Shown here: positions 12,421 to 18,418 of the stretch, piece by piece
Layout of the letters: every line of letters begins with the position of its first letter
Position numbering within the stretch: the first letter of the stretch is position 1
Source of the DNA: a virus
DNA: 20,142 nucleotides
Reading direction: 5' to 3' (one strand)
IMG/VR virus record: IMGVR_UViG_3300027607_000013
Location: 1-20,142 of that record
Made by a program: the position numbers and the translations under genes
Notes under the pieces: model-generated
Told to the model about the DNA's origin: nothing
Databases searched by the model: none
What the model saw: only the letters and a program-made list of their open reading frames with translations

Positions 12421-12569
12421 TTTGCCTAAACGAAACGTTAACAGACTACTCATTCAATGGAATATGTTTGTGGCACCTGCGAGGATTTGCCCTACTCTCG
12501 TCCTTTGTTGGCTCGATTGAATATTGATGACTTTTTGGTTTTGAATTCTTCTGATCTATCTGTAATTAC

Positions 12570-12581
12570 AGCGTGTTTTCC
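12570..12581. promoter_or_regulatory. 12-bp perfect palindrome, possible operator
   Basis: CTGTAATTACAG is a perfect palindrome in the gene-free stretch between the small peptide gene and W. It lies about 70 nt before a -10-like hexamer on the plus strand and about 170 nt upstream of the peptide start on the minus strand. A dimeric regulator could bind it, but no protein partner is visible in the window. Confidence 0.35.
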
Positions 12582-12647
12582 CTTGCTTGTTTTTCCGTGT
12601 CCTGGTAGCGGCGGGTGGCCATCTGGTGTTCGGTTCCCGCGATTACC

Positions 12648-12653
12648 TATACT
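12648..12653 (+). promoter_or_regulatory. Candidate -10 element upstream of W
   Basis: TATACT matches the TATAAT consensus in five of six positions and lies 55 nt before the W ATG. No good -35 hexamer is present 16-18 nt upstream. Mu late promoters also have a -10 but a poor -35 because they need an activator. A new promoter here would let W, J, I and the fibre genes escape termination at 12257-12286. Evidence is weak. Confidence 0.25.
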
Positions 12654-12702
12654 TTGAACCCCTTTATTGGCTTTCAGCCCGCGCGCGCGCGAAAACCGCG
12701 CC

Positions 12703-13104
12703 ATGCAAGCGAACCGGCACAATCTGAAATCATTGCATTGGCAAATGGCCGTCACCTTCGACGGGCCATCCGATGGCCATGTCGTCGAGAAGATCGCCGA
12801 CCTTGAGCTTGGCATTCAAAACATCATCCTGACGCCAAAGGGTTCGGTTCCGCTCAATCCGGAAAAAGGATGCGACCTCTACCCGTACATTGACCGGGTA
12901 CCGGCCGAAGGCATCCCGAACATGACGCGGGAAATCTTCGACGCGCTCCGGATCTGGTGCACGCGCATCATCGTCGACCGGGTAGAAGTCGAGCAAATCG
13001 CCTTCCATCACTTCAAGTTCCCGGTGTTCTGGCGACCGATTGAGAGTGTCAATGACGAGCTAATCCGCACCGTTGTCGATTACCAGCCGGAGGCGGCGGT
13101 ATGA
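12703..13104 (+). CDS. W: Baseplate assembly protein W (P2 gpW / T4 gp25-like)
   Basis: The gp25-type core is clear: D-L-E-L-G-I-Q-N-I-I-L-T-P-K-G-S-V-P-L-N-P-E-K-G-C-D-L-Y-P-Y-I-D, at about residues 27-58, matches the 'l...I...L.t..GerPl.P.fG.dl...id' signature. The stretch RVEVEQIAFHHFKFPVFWR is consistent with the closing strands. The ATG at 12703 gives 133 residues, somewhat longer than P2 W (about 115). A TTG at 12667 would add 12 residues. Neither start has a visible Shine-Dalgarno, which is odd compared with the rest of the operon and may reflect the insertion just upstream. W is a wedge component of the baseplate. Its stop overlaps J by 4 nt (ATGA at 13101-13104). Confidence 0.8.
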   Translation: MQANRHNLKSLHWQMAVTFDGPSDGHVVEKIADLELGIQNIILTPKGSVPLNPEKGCDLYPYIDRVPAEGIPNMTREIFDALRIWCTRIIVDRVEVEQIAFHHFKFPVFWRPIESVNDELIRTVVDYQPEAAV

Positions 13105-14231
13105 GCGGCGTGGAAGTCCTGACCCTGGACGAAATCATGGCGCGCGGCGCTCCAAAGTTTGCCGAGACCGACCCGCAACATTTCCTGGATCGCCTGATTT
13201 CCAAGTATGAGGAATTGTCCGGCCGCAAACTCTACGACGACCAGTCGGAAATGTTCGTGTTCGAAACGGTCGCCTACATGCTGGCTTTGCGAGGCGAAGA
13301 AAAGCAGGCGGCGTTTGAACAGAACCTTGTCGCTTTCGCAATCGGCCAATACCTGGACGCCAGGGCGGCGAACAATTCGACCTATCGCTTGAAGGAAAGC
13401 AAGGCGATTACGACCTTGCGCTTTTCCCTTGCCGCCGCCAGTCCCAATCAAACGATCGTTCCGGCCGGGACGCGGGTTTCATCCTCGGATCTGGTCTTTG
13501 CCACGGATGATGACCTGGCAATCGCAGCAGGGCAATTGACGGGCGATGTGACGGCCACGGCCGCGACGGCCGGAAGCGCCGGCAACGGTTTTGAACCGGA
13601 AGCCGTCAACACGATCCTGGACCCGGTCGCAGGCGTCGCGGCCGTGGTCAATATCGATGCAACCACGGGCGGCGCTGACGAGGAGTCCGACGACAGATTG
13701 CGCCGCCGCGCCGCCCATGCCCATGAGCGCATCTCCAAGGCCGGTCCGCGTGAAGGCTATCGGCAAATCGTGTTCGGCGTGAATTCACAAATCGTTTCTG
13801 TCGCCGTGATCCGGCCGGAGCCTGGCAAGATCGATATTTATCCGTTGATGGTTGACGGCATTCCGAGCGCTGCCATCAAACAGGAAATCGCCGACGCCCT
13901 GTCGCCGGAAGATGTTCGCCCGCAAGGTGACGATGTGTCAGTGAAAGATCCAGTCGCCATCGACTTCACGGCCACGCTCACGGTCCAGGTCGACCGCGTC
14001 ACGCCGACCATTGCGGCCGACGTGGTCGCGACAGCGCAAGCCATCGTCGATGCCTGGCGCTTGCGCCTCGGCGGCTACGTCGCGCCGTCCGAACTCTATG
14101 CAGCCATCAAGGCCATGGACGGCGTTGTTGATTGCGATGATCCGGCCCTGGCCTTTGCCACACTTAAACCGTTCCAGTTCCGCAACGGTACGATTGATCC
14201 GCCTGTTATCAACCTGGTTGGAGCGGCATGA
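13101..14231 (+). CDS. J: Baseplate assembly protein J (P2 gpJ / Mu gp47-like)
   Basis: The product has 376 residues, longer than P2 J (about 302). Motifs of the family appear in order: YEELSGRKLYDDQSEMFVFETVAYMLALR (about 35-63), QNLVAFAIGQYLDARAANN, then P-A-G-T-R-V-S (about 121-127). The central domain has T-A-T-A-A-T-A-G-S-A-G-N-G-F. Next is the hallmark G-G-A-D-E-E-S-D-D-R-L-R-R-R-A (about 190-204), seen as 'GG.d.EsD..lR.Ri' in J proteins. After it come SKAGPREGYRQIVFGVNSQIVSVAVIRPEPGKIDIYP and a C-terminal domain. J forms the outer wedge that holds fibres to the baseplate. Overlaps of 4 nt with both W and I show translational coupling. Confidence 0.92.
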   Translation: MSGVEVLTLDEIMARGAPKFAETDPQHFLDRLISKYEELSGRKLYDDQSEMFVFETVAYMLALRGEEKQAAFEQNLVAFAIGQYLDARAANNSTYRLKESKAITTLRFSLAAASPNQTIVPAGTRVSSSDLVFATDDDLAIAAGQLTGDVTATAATAGSAGNGFEPEAVNTILDPVAGVAAVVNIDATTGGADEESDDRLRRRAAHAHERISKAGPREGYRQIVFGVNSQIVSVAVIRPEPGKIDIYPLMVDGIPSAAIKQEIADALSPEDVRPQGDDVSVKDPVAIDFTATLTVQVDRVTPTIAADVVATAQAIVDAWRLRLGGYVAPSELYAAIKAMDGVVDCDDPALAFATLKPFQFRNGTIDPPVINLVGAA

Positions 14232-14899
14232 TGCCGGTGATGTGGGGCGACAATCGCGTTCAAACCTTGACGCCGCCTGGCGTGGCCGATGAACGGACGC
14301 GGCTCATGGTCGAGACCATCGCGGCCGTGATGCTTGAGGAAGATGTTTCCGCCTGCATCGTCGATTGGGACAATGCGCCGGCATCCATGTTGCCGGCCAT
14401 GATCATCGAAAATTCCTTGCAGGAATTCATTGAACCTGGCTTACCCGAGGCGCGAATCCGCGAGCTTGGCAAACAGGCTTTTTACCTGCATTCCATCAAG
14501 GGCTTTGATTTCGGCGTCAAACACGCGTTCGGCCTGTTCGGCATGACCGCGCAGATCCGGCAGTGGTACAAACAAGACCCGCAAGAGCATCACAACACGC
14601 ACACGCTTGAAGTCGAGATAGACGCCGCTTTGTTCGAAGACGGCGACCCGCTCGGGGACCGCGTCGACCGGCAAATCAACCGCTTGAATGATCAGATGAA
14701 GCGCTACAGCCAGGACACGGCGTTGCGCCTGGTCAGCACGGCGCGCGGCAAGGTCCATGTCGGCGGTTATGCGCAGGCGGGTGGTCTGTTCACCGTCTTT
14801 CCAATCGCGCCCGAACCCGATCCTTCCGAAGGGCCGGTCTATATGGGCGCGCATACTCACGTCAGCGGCCGATACACGGCGCATGAGGTTGCAGCATGA
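14228..14899 (+). CDS. I: Tail protein I (P2 gpI-like)
   Basis: The 223-residue product starts in a 4-nt overlap with J. P2 gpI (about 176 residues) and relatives share an opening helix bundle. Here it runs DERTRLMVETIAAVMLEEDVSACIVDWDNAPASMLPAMIIENSLQEF (about 21-67), then LGKQAFYLHSIKGFDFGVKHAFGLFGMTAQIRQWY, the 'h...GT..ai...l..lg' block of the family in variant form. The C-terminal part holds VEIDAALFED and RPVDRQINRLNDQMKRYSQDTA-type helices, followed by a Gly-rich strand region. Gp I is a baseplate wedge or fibre-attachment protein. The ATGA overlap continues into the fibre gene (14896-14899). Confidence 0.85.
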   Translation: MMPVMWGDNRVQTLTPPGVADERTRLMVETIAAVMLEEDVSACIVDWDNAPASMLPAMIIENSLQEFIEPGLPEARIRELGKQAFYLHSIKGFDFGVKHAFGLFGMTAQIRQWYKQDPQEHHNTHTLEVEIDAALFEDGDPLGDRVDRQINRLNDQMKRYSQDTALRLVSTARGKVHVGGYAQAGGLFTVFPIAPEPDPSEGPVYMGAHTHVSGRYTAHEVAA

Positions 14900-16566
14900 C
14901 CAATCCGCAATATTCCATTCTGACGGTTGCAGGTAAGAACGCCGAAGCGGCGGCGATGGCCAATGCCACGCCGATCACCATTGCCCAAGTGGCACTTGGT
15001 GATGGCAATCGGTTCCCGACCGGGGCTGAAATCGCGTTAGAGAATGAAGTGCATCGCGGAGCGCTAACGGCAAGCGGCGTGGTCGATGGCAATGCAAACA
15101 TCGCCTATTTTGATCTGTACATCCCTGTTGAGGTCGGCGGGTTTGTGATCCGCGAAGCCGGATTATTCGACGACGTCGGGACCATGATTGCAATCGCGCG
15201 GTTTGATCCGGCCATCCCGAAATTCGATCCGGCGACCGGCGCGACCAATGACCTGACGATCCGCGTTCATGTCGTGTTTTCCGATCTGGCAAACGTTGTG
15301 TTCTCGATTGAGCCGCTACAGGCCGTGACCGTCAACAACATTGCGCAGGCAATTCCATGGGCGACAAGCGCCGAAGCGCAGGACCCGACCGTCCAAAACA
15401 AGGCGCTTGATCCGCAACGCCTCCATGAGGGTTTGCCGTGGGCAACGGAAGCGCACGCCGAAGACGAGACCCAAGAATTCAAGATCATCGATCCGAAACG
15501 GCTCTGGCATGTGCTCAAGGGCTTTTTTGTTCCCAGCATCAAAGTCGACACAACCTACAAGATCGGCTCGCATGTCGACGACGATTTTCCGACCCTGACG
15601 GCGGCCCTTGCCGAAATCATTCTGAAAGTCATCATGCCGTGGGTCACGGTCACGCTGGAAATGCGTGATGAGGTGCACACTTACAACGCTGATGTGATTT
15701 TCGATCACCCGCAATCGCGCCAAATCCAGATCAAGGCGTCCTCTGTCCCTGGCATCAAACCTACAAAAGCCGGATTTCAGTTGGGATCAACCAGCCCAGG
15801 ATTTTACAGTTCGCGGTTGGCGGATAACGCGGCAAACAAGGCCTATACGCAAGGGCTGTACGCGTGCCAGATCGTGTTTACATCCGGTGGCCTTGTGTTT
15901 GAGGCTGGCTTGAAGCTGCTGAAGGATGTGTGGATCGACGGAAATAACACGCACTCACCGATCTGGAATAAGGGCAAGGAAATTCGCCTGGAGAATGTCT
16001 CCATTGTGGAGGGGCTGACGCAAATCTCAAACAGTCATGGACGGATCACTTGTGAAGATGTGTTCCTAATTGGGTCGGATGCATCCGCTCTATCGATGTC
16101 CGGAGGGCACTGTGAAATCAATGCCGGCGAGTTTCTGGTTTTGGGTGCTACCACGTCAGGTCTTTCCATGGCTTGGAACAGCCAGTTTGTTTCCACCATC
16201 AGCGCAAACATGTGGATCTATGGATGTGGCGGTGATGGTGCCCAGTTGAGCTGGAACAGTTCGGCTCACATGGAGGCGGTGAATATTTGGGGTTGCGGCG
16301 GATCGGGGGTTCACGTCGCTGCGACAAGTTCGGTTTATTGCCCTGCATCCGTTCTGATCCACAACTATCAGGCCGGTATAGCGGTGTTCAATCAAGGGTT
16401 TGCTGACTGCAATACCTCAAACATTACCTCGAATTATCGAGCTAGCGGCTACACAGATATTTATGCGGCAAGAGGCGCGCATATCTATTCATCGCCGCAC
16501 AACGGCACGGTGTATTACTCGCCGGCCTTTGGTTCGATCGGCAACCAGAACTCCATGATCTCGTAA
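14896..16566 (+). CDS. H: Tail fibre protein (P2 gpH-like), DUF3751-type N-terminus with C-terminal beta-helix-like region
   Basis: The 556-residue product starts in a 4-nt overlap with I. Residues 1-150 match the phage tail-collar fibre N-terminal domain: YSILTVAGKNAEAAAMANATPITIAQVALGDGN, then NEVHRGAL, IPVEVGGFVIREAGLFD and a closing beta stretch. That domain docks to the baseplate. Two 27-residue repeats (154-180 and 181-207) follow. From about residue 215 on, the protein is made of short turns and strands with many G, N, S and W residues (for example WNSSAHMEAVNIWGCGGSGVHVAATSSVY). This fits a right-handed beta-helix and probable receptor binding or polysaccharide processing. The second half is more A/T-rich than the first, suggesting mosaic exchange. 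The fibre ends QNSMIS before a 25-nt gap to the assembly protein. Confidence 0.82.
   Translation: MTNPQYSILTVAGKNAEAAAMANATPITIAQVALGDGNRFPTGAEIALENEVHRGALTASGVVDGNANIAYFDLYIPVEVGGFVIREAGLFDDVGTMIAIARFDPAIPKFDPATGATNDLTIRVHVVFSDLANVVFSIEPLQAVTVNNIAQAIPWATSAEAQDPTVQNKALDPQRLHEGLPWATEAHAEDETQEFKIIDPKRLWHVLKGFFVPSIKVDTTYKIGSHVDDDFPTLTAALAEIILKVIMPWVTVTLEMRDEVHTYNADVIFDHPQSRQIQIKASSVPGIKPTKAGFQLGSTSPGFYSSRLADNAANKAYTQGLYACQIVFTSGGLVFEAGLKLLKDVWIDGNNTHSPIWNKGKEIRLENVSIVEGLTQISNSHGRITCEDVFLIGSDASALSMSGGHCEINAGEFLVLGATTSGLSMAWNSQFVSTISANMWIYGCGGDGAQLSWNSSAHMEAVNIWGCGGSGVHVAATSSVYCPASVLIHNYQAGIAVFNQGFADCNTSNITSNYRASGYTDIYAARGAHIYSSPHNGTVYYSPAFGSIGNQNSMIS
15355..15516 (+). repeat. Two 27-residue repeats in the fibre neck
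   Basis: Copies at residues 154-180 and 181-207 share P-W-A-T-[SE]-A-x-A-[QE]-D-[PE]-T-Q/V-x-x-x-x-[LI]-D-P-[QK]-R-L. Repeats of this kind ('ATEAEA..gtd..k.mtPkr') mark shaft segments in tail fibres. Copy number may vary between related phages. Confidence 0.7.
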
Positions 16567-16591
16567 CGAATATCCCTGGAAAGGAAAACAC

Positions 16592-17197
16592 GTGATTATT
16601 TTAATTCAGGGCGGCTTTGTTATTGGCGAATACCCGGATGATGCGAACATCGGAGAGATCTTTGCTGCAACCGTTGCACCCTATTTGGCCGACGATCCGA
16701 ATGCAGATCCGGGCGTTTTTGTTGCTAAGTTGCCGGAGGATCTAGCAATAAATCCGGAAGTTTTGGGGCCGACTCCGGCGCCAGAGATTACACCTGAAAT
16801 CCTCGCGGCGACGAAGGACATGGCCAAGCGCCGCGTTGTGGTCGAAGCCGACAAGCTTGCCGATTTGATAACCGGGCAAGTGCCGCGCGGCGAACGCGAT
16901 GCATGGTCATCGAAGGCCCAGGCAGCGCGGGATTACCAGGACGGCGTGGCCAAGGCCTGGCAAACCGCTATGCTGCAAACCGAAGCCGACTTGCGCGGTG
17001 AAACGGTCGATGTGTTGACCGACAAAATCATCGCGGCGGCATCCACCTATGAAACGATTTCTGCTCAAATCGCCGCACAACGCTCCAGCGCGTTCACGGC
17101 GATCGACGCGGCGATGTCGCCGGCGGAGATAGAGGCAACGCTGGCAGCGGCACAAACGGCCGCGTTTCAAATCCTGGCAGCGGTCCAGGCCGGATGA
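16592..17197 (+). CDS. Probable tail fibre assembly protein
   Basis: A GTG at 16592 is preceded by AAAGGAAA (about 16580-16587) and opens 201 codons. The first 60 residues look like the N-terminal beta part of fibre-assembly or fibre-tip proteins (MIILIQGGFVIGEYPDDANIGEIFAATVAPYL). Residues about 75-201 are helical and Ala-rich, including DMAKRRVVVEADKLADLITGQVPRGERDAWSSKAQAARDYQDG. That is close to the 'e...R...l...dw...........y..W' pattern of DUF4376-type and gpG/Tfa-like chaperones. P2 places its assembly protein G in this position, directly after H. I see no gene symbol level match, so the role as fibre chaperone rests on position and general pattern. It is the last structural gene of the operon. 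Confidence 0.6.
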   Translation: MIILIQGGFVIGEYPDDANIGEIFAATVAPYLADDPNADPGVFVAKLPEDLAINPEVLGPTPAPEITPEILAATKDMAKRRVVVEADKLADLITGQVPRGERDAWSSKAQAARDYQDGVAKAWQTAMLQTEADLRGETVDVLTDKIIAAASTYETISAQIAAQRSSAFTAIDAAMSPAEIEATLAAAQTAAFQILAAVQAG

Positions 17198-17366
17198 ACC
17201 ACATGTCCAGTTCAAACCGAAAGGAGAGCGAGCGGCCCTGAGCGCGAAAACGCTCAAAGCGGCGGGACTAAGCGCCAACCTGAACCCCGCCCGATGACGC
17301 ACTAGCATAATCACCGCGCCCGCCCTGCATGCGCGCATGCGGCCGCGATATATGCATAGGCTATTC
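17198..17366 (+). other. Leader region before com
   Basis: No gene is seen in these 169 nt. A 6-bp hairpin (TGAGCG 17239-17244, loop CGAAAA, CGCTCA 17251-17256) is present but lacks a U-run. A CATAAT hexamer at 17306-17311 could be a -10 element but has no -35 partner at 16-18 nt. A 14-bp palindrome sits at 17327-17340. In Mu the corresponding region holds the activator-dependent and methylation-sensitive mom promoter, so this is where control of com would be expected. Confidence 0.45.
17327..17340. promoter_or_regulatory. 14-bp perfect palindrome upstream of com
   Basis: GCATGCGCGCATGC is its own reverse complement. It lies 27 nt before the com ATG, at the end of the leader region. A regulator site or a stem in the com leader are possible; nothing in the sequence distinguishes them. 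Confidence 0.45.
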
Positions 17367-17555
17367 ATGGAGTCGATACGGTGTTCGAAATGCGCAAGAC
17401 AATTGGCGCGACACGCGCCAGGCGCAATCCGGGACGTGCTGGAAATCAAGTGTCCACGCTGTTCCACAATCAATTCATTAAGGCCTTTAGAGCCAAAACC
17501 CGAGCGCCGAACCGAGCGTCAACAGGACGTTCGAAATGTCGGAAAATACCCCTAA
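17367..17555 (+). CDS. com: Com-like zinc-finger translational activator
   Basis: The frame is open from 17337, but the ATG at 17367 gives MESIRCSKC..., which aligns from the first residue with Mu Com (MKSIRCKNC...). The 62-residue product has C6-x-x-C9 and C29-P-R-C32, with the shared E-I-x-C-P-R-C segment, then a basic tail (PKPERRTERQQ). In Mu, Com is a small zinc-binding protein that binds mom mRNA and opens a hairpin hiding the mom ribosome-binding site. Here com overlaps the start of a DNA methyltransferase gene by 20 nt, just as Mu com overlaps mom. A fitting hairpin lies at 17513-17533, inside the end of com. The com ribosome-binding site is weak (AGG at 17358-17360). Confidence 0.8.
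   Translation: MESIRCSKCARQLARHAPGAIRDVLEIKCPRCSTINSLRPLEPKPERRTERQQDVRNVGKYP
17513..17533 (+). promoter_or_regulatory. Hairpin that buries the methyltransferase ribosome-binding site
   Basis: CGAGCGTC (17513-17520), loop AACAG, GACGTTCG (17526-17533) forms 8 base pairs including one G-U. The only Shine-Dalgarno candidate, AGGA at 17524-17527, lies across the loop and 3' arm, and the ATG begins two nt after the stem. Translation would start poorly until the stem is opened, which is the task Com performs for mom in Mu. The regulatory link is inferred. Confidence 0.7.
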
Positions 17556-18291
17556 ACTGCCATCGCACATCCGCAAGGAAGTGATCGGAAACTGCATACT
17601 CTATCAGGGCGACTGCCTGGAGATTCTGCCACTGATCGACCAGGTCGATTGCGTTCTCACGGATCCGCCCTATTCAAGCGGCGCGCTGCACAGTTCCGGC
17701 CGTGCCGCGCCAACGTCACAGAAATACCAATCGTCAGAAAACGCCGGTATCTACCCGGAGTTTCTCGGCGACAACAGGGATCAGCGAAGCCAACTCCTTT
17801 GGTGTTCTCTTTGGCTGTCGGCCGCGTTGCGAAAGACGCGGCCGGGTGGTCTTTGCATGATGTTCTCTGATTGGCGGCAACTACCTATCTCGACAGACGC
17901 GGTCCAGGTCGGCGGCTGGATCTGGCGCGGAATCACGGTTTGGGACAAAACCCAAAGCGTCCGGCCGAGAAAGGGCGGGTTTCGGAGCCAGGCGGAATAT
18001 GTAGTCTGGGCAAGCAAGGGGCCGATGAACACGCCGGACAGATATGCGCCTGGGCTGTTTAGGCATTCAGTTCAATCGGAGAAGAAGCACCATATTGCAG
18101 GAAAGCCGGTACGGTTGGCGGTCGACCTTCTTCAACTATCGACAAGCGGAGATACGGTGTTGGATCCGTTTATGGGCTCTGGGACGACTGGATTGGCCTG
18201 TGTTGAGCTTGGCCGTAATTTTGTCGGAGTCGAGTTGGATCCGGCTTATTTTGAAATCGCATGCGAGAGAATGCGCAAAGCGATTCGATGA
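17536..18291 (+). CDS. Beta-class site-specific DNA methyltransferase (N6-adenine or N4-cytosine)
   Basis: The 251-residue protein has motif IV, DPPY, at 43-46 and the AdoMet-binding motif D-P-F-M-G-S-G-T-T-G at 210-219, followed by G-V-E-L-D-P. That order, catalytic motif first and AdoMet motif last, defines the beta class of amino-methyltransferases. DPPY favours N6-adenine, but N4-cytosine cannot be excluded. The target-recognition part is the central region (about 55-190), which has Arg/Lys-rich stretches such as SVRPRKGGFRSQAEYVVWASKG. No partner restriction gene of an obvious matching type is adjacent. It replaces mom in the Mu-like right-end module and probably marks phage DNA against host restriction late in infection. 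Expression appears to be held down by the 17513-17533 hairpin and raised by Com. Confidence 0.9.
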   Translation: MSENTPKLPSHIRKEVIGNCILYQGDCLEILPLIDQVDCVLTDPPYSSGALHSSGRAAPTSQKYQSSENAGIYPEFLGDNRDQRSQLLWCSLWLSAALRKTRPGGLCMMFSDWRQLPISTDAVQVGGWIWRGITVWDKTQSVRPRKGGFRSQAEYVVWASKGPMNTPDRYAPGLFRHSVQSEKKHHIAGKPVRLAVDLLQLSTSGDTVLDPFMGSGTTGLACVELGRNFVGVELDPAYFEIACERMRKAIR

Positions 18292-18320
18292 CCATTAACT
18301 GTCTGCGTGGACCCAACTTA

Positions 18321-18359
18321 TTGCACGATGACTGGATTAGTCGGTGCTAATAGGTGCAA
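18321..18359. repeat. Cluster of short repeats between the methyltransferase and HNH genes
   Basis: TTGCAC (18321-18326) and GTGCAA (18354-18359) are reverse complements. Between them ATTAG (18336-18340) and CTAAT (18347-18351) form a second inverted pair. The parts TTAGTCGGTGC and CTAATAGGTGC are also imperfect direct repeats (8 of 11 bases). Such a cluster could be transposase-binding sites at a phage end or a regulator site for the HNH gene. The 127-nt gap that holds it has no other feature. Confidence 0.4.
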
Positions 18360-18418
18360 AGTGTGGCCAACACGTTCCTAAAACTTGAATTCTTAAATTT
18401 TTGCGGCAAGATGCCGTT

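Larger units (their letters stand above)
12147..12702. other. Gap of about 556 nt in the tail operon carrying a reverse-strand small gene and regulatory structures
   Basis: This stretch separates the cysteine-rich gene from W, where P2 has V and W adjacent. Longer frames here on either strand (for example 12457-12657 plus, and 12492-12815 minus) have no convincing ribosome-binding site and look accidental. What it does hold is a short hairpin (12195-12214), a terminator-like hairpin (12257-12286), a 12-bp inverted repeat (12294-12335) and a 31-codon minus-strand ORF (12305-12400). Also present are a 12-bp palindrome (12570-12581), a -10-like element (12648-12653) and an alternating CG tract (12680-12691). 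Composition is more A/T-rich than the neighbouring genes. Confidence 0.6.

Noticed and set aside
12428-12442. GTTA-N7-GTTT on the minus strand as an alphaproteobacterial LexA box (GTTC-N7-GTTC)
   Set aside because: Spacing fits and it overlaps the candidate promoter, but both C positions are wrong. TisB is LexA-controlled in enterobacteria, so it deserves a test, yet the match alone does not support a call.
12457-12657. Plus-strand 66-codon ORF in the gene-free stretch
   Set aside because: No Shine-Dalgarno, Pro/Phe-rich random-looking end (WPSGVRFPRLPIL), and no coupling with W.
12600-12660. Possible tRNA remnant (GTTCGGTTCCC resembling a T-loop)
   Set aside because: The T-stem does not pair, position 58 is not A, and no matching acceptor or anticodon arm is present upstream.
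12492-12815. Minus-strand 107-codon ORF with GNRTPD-type sequence
   Set aside because: Sequences of this type are typical of accidental translation of tRNA-like or other GC-rich non-coding DNA. It also overlaps the W start, has no ribosome-binding site and no family features.
17239-17256. TGAGCG/CGCTCA hairpin as terminator of the tail operon
   Set aside because: Stem of only 6 bp and no U-run in either direction.
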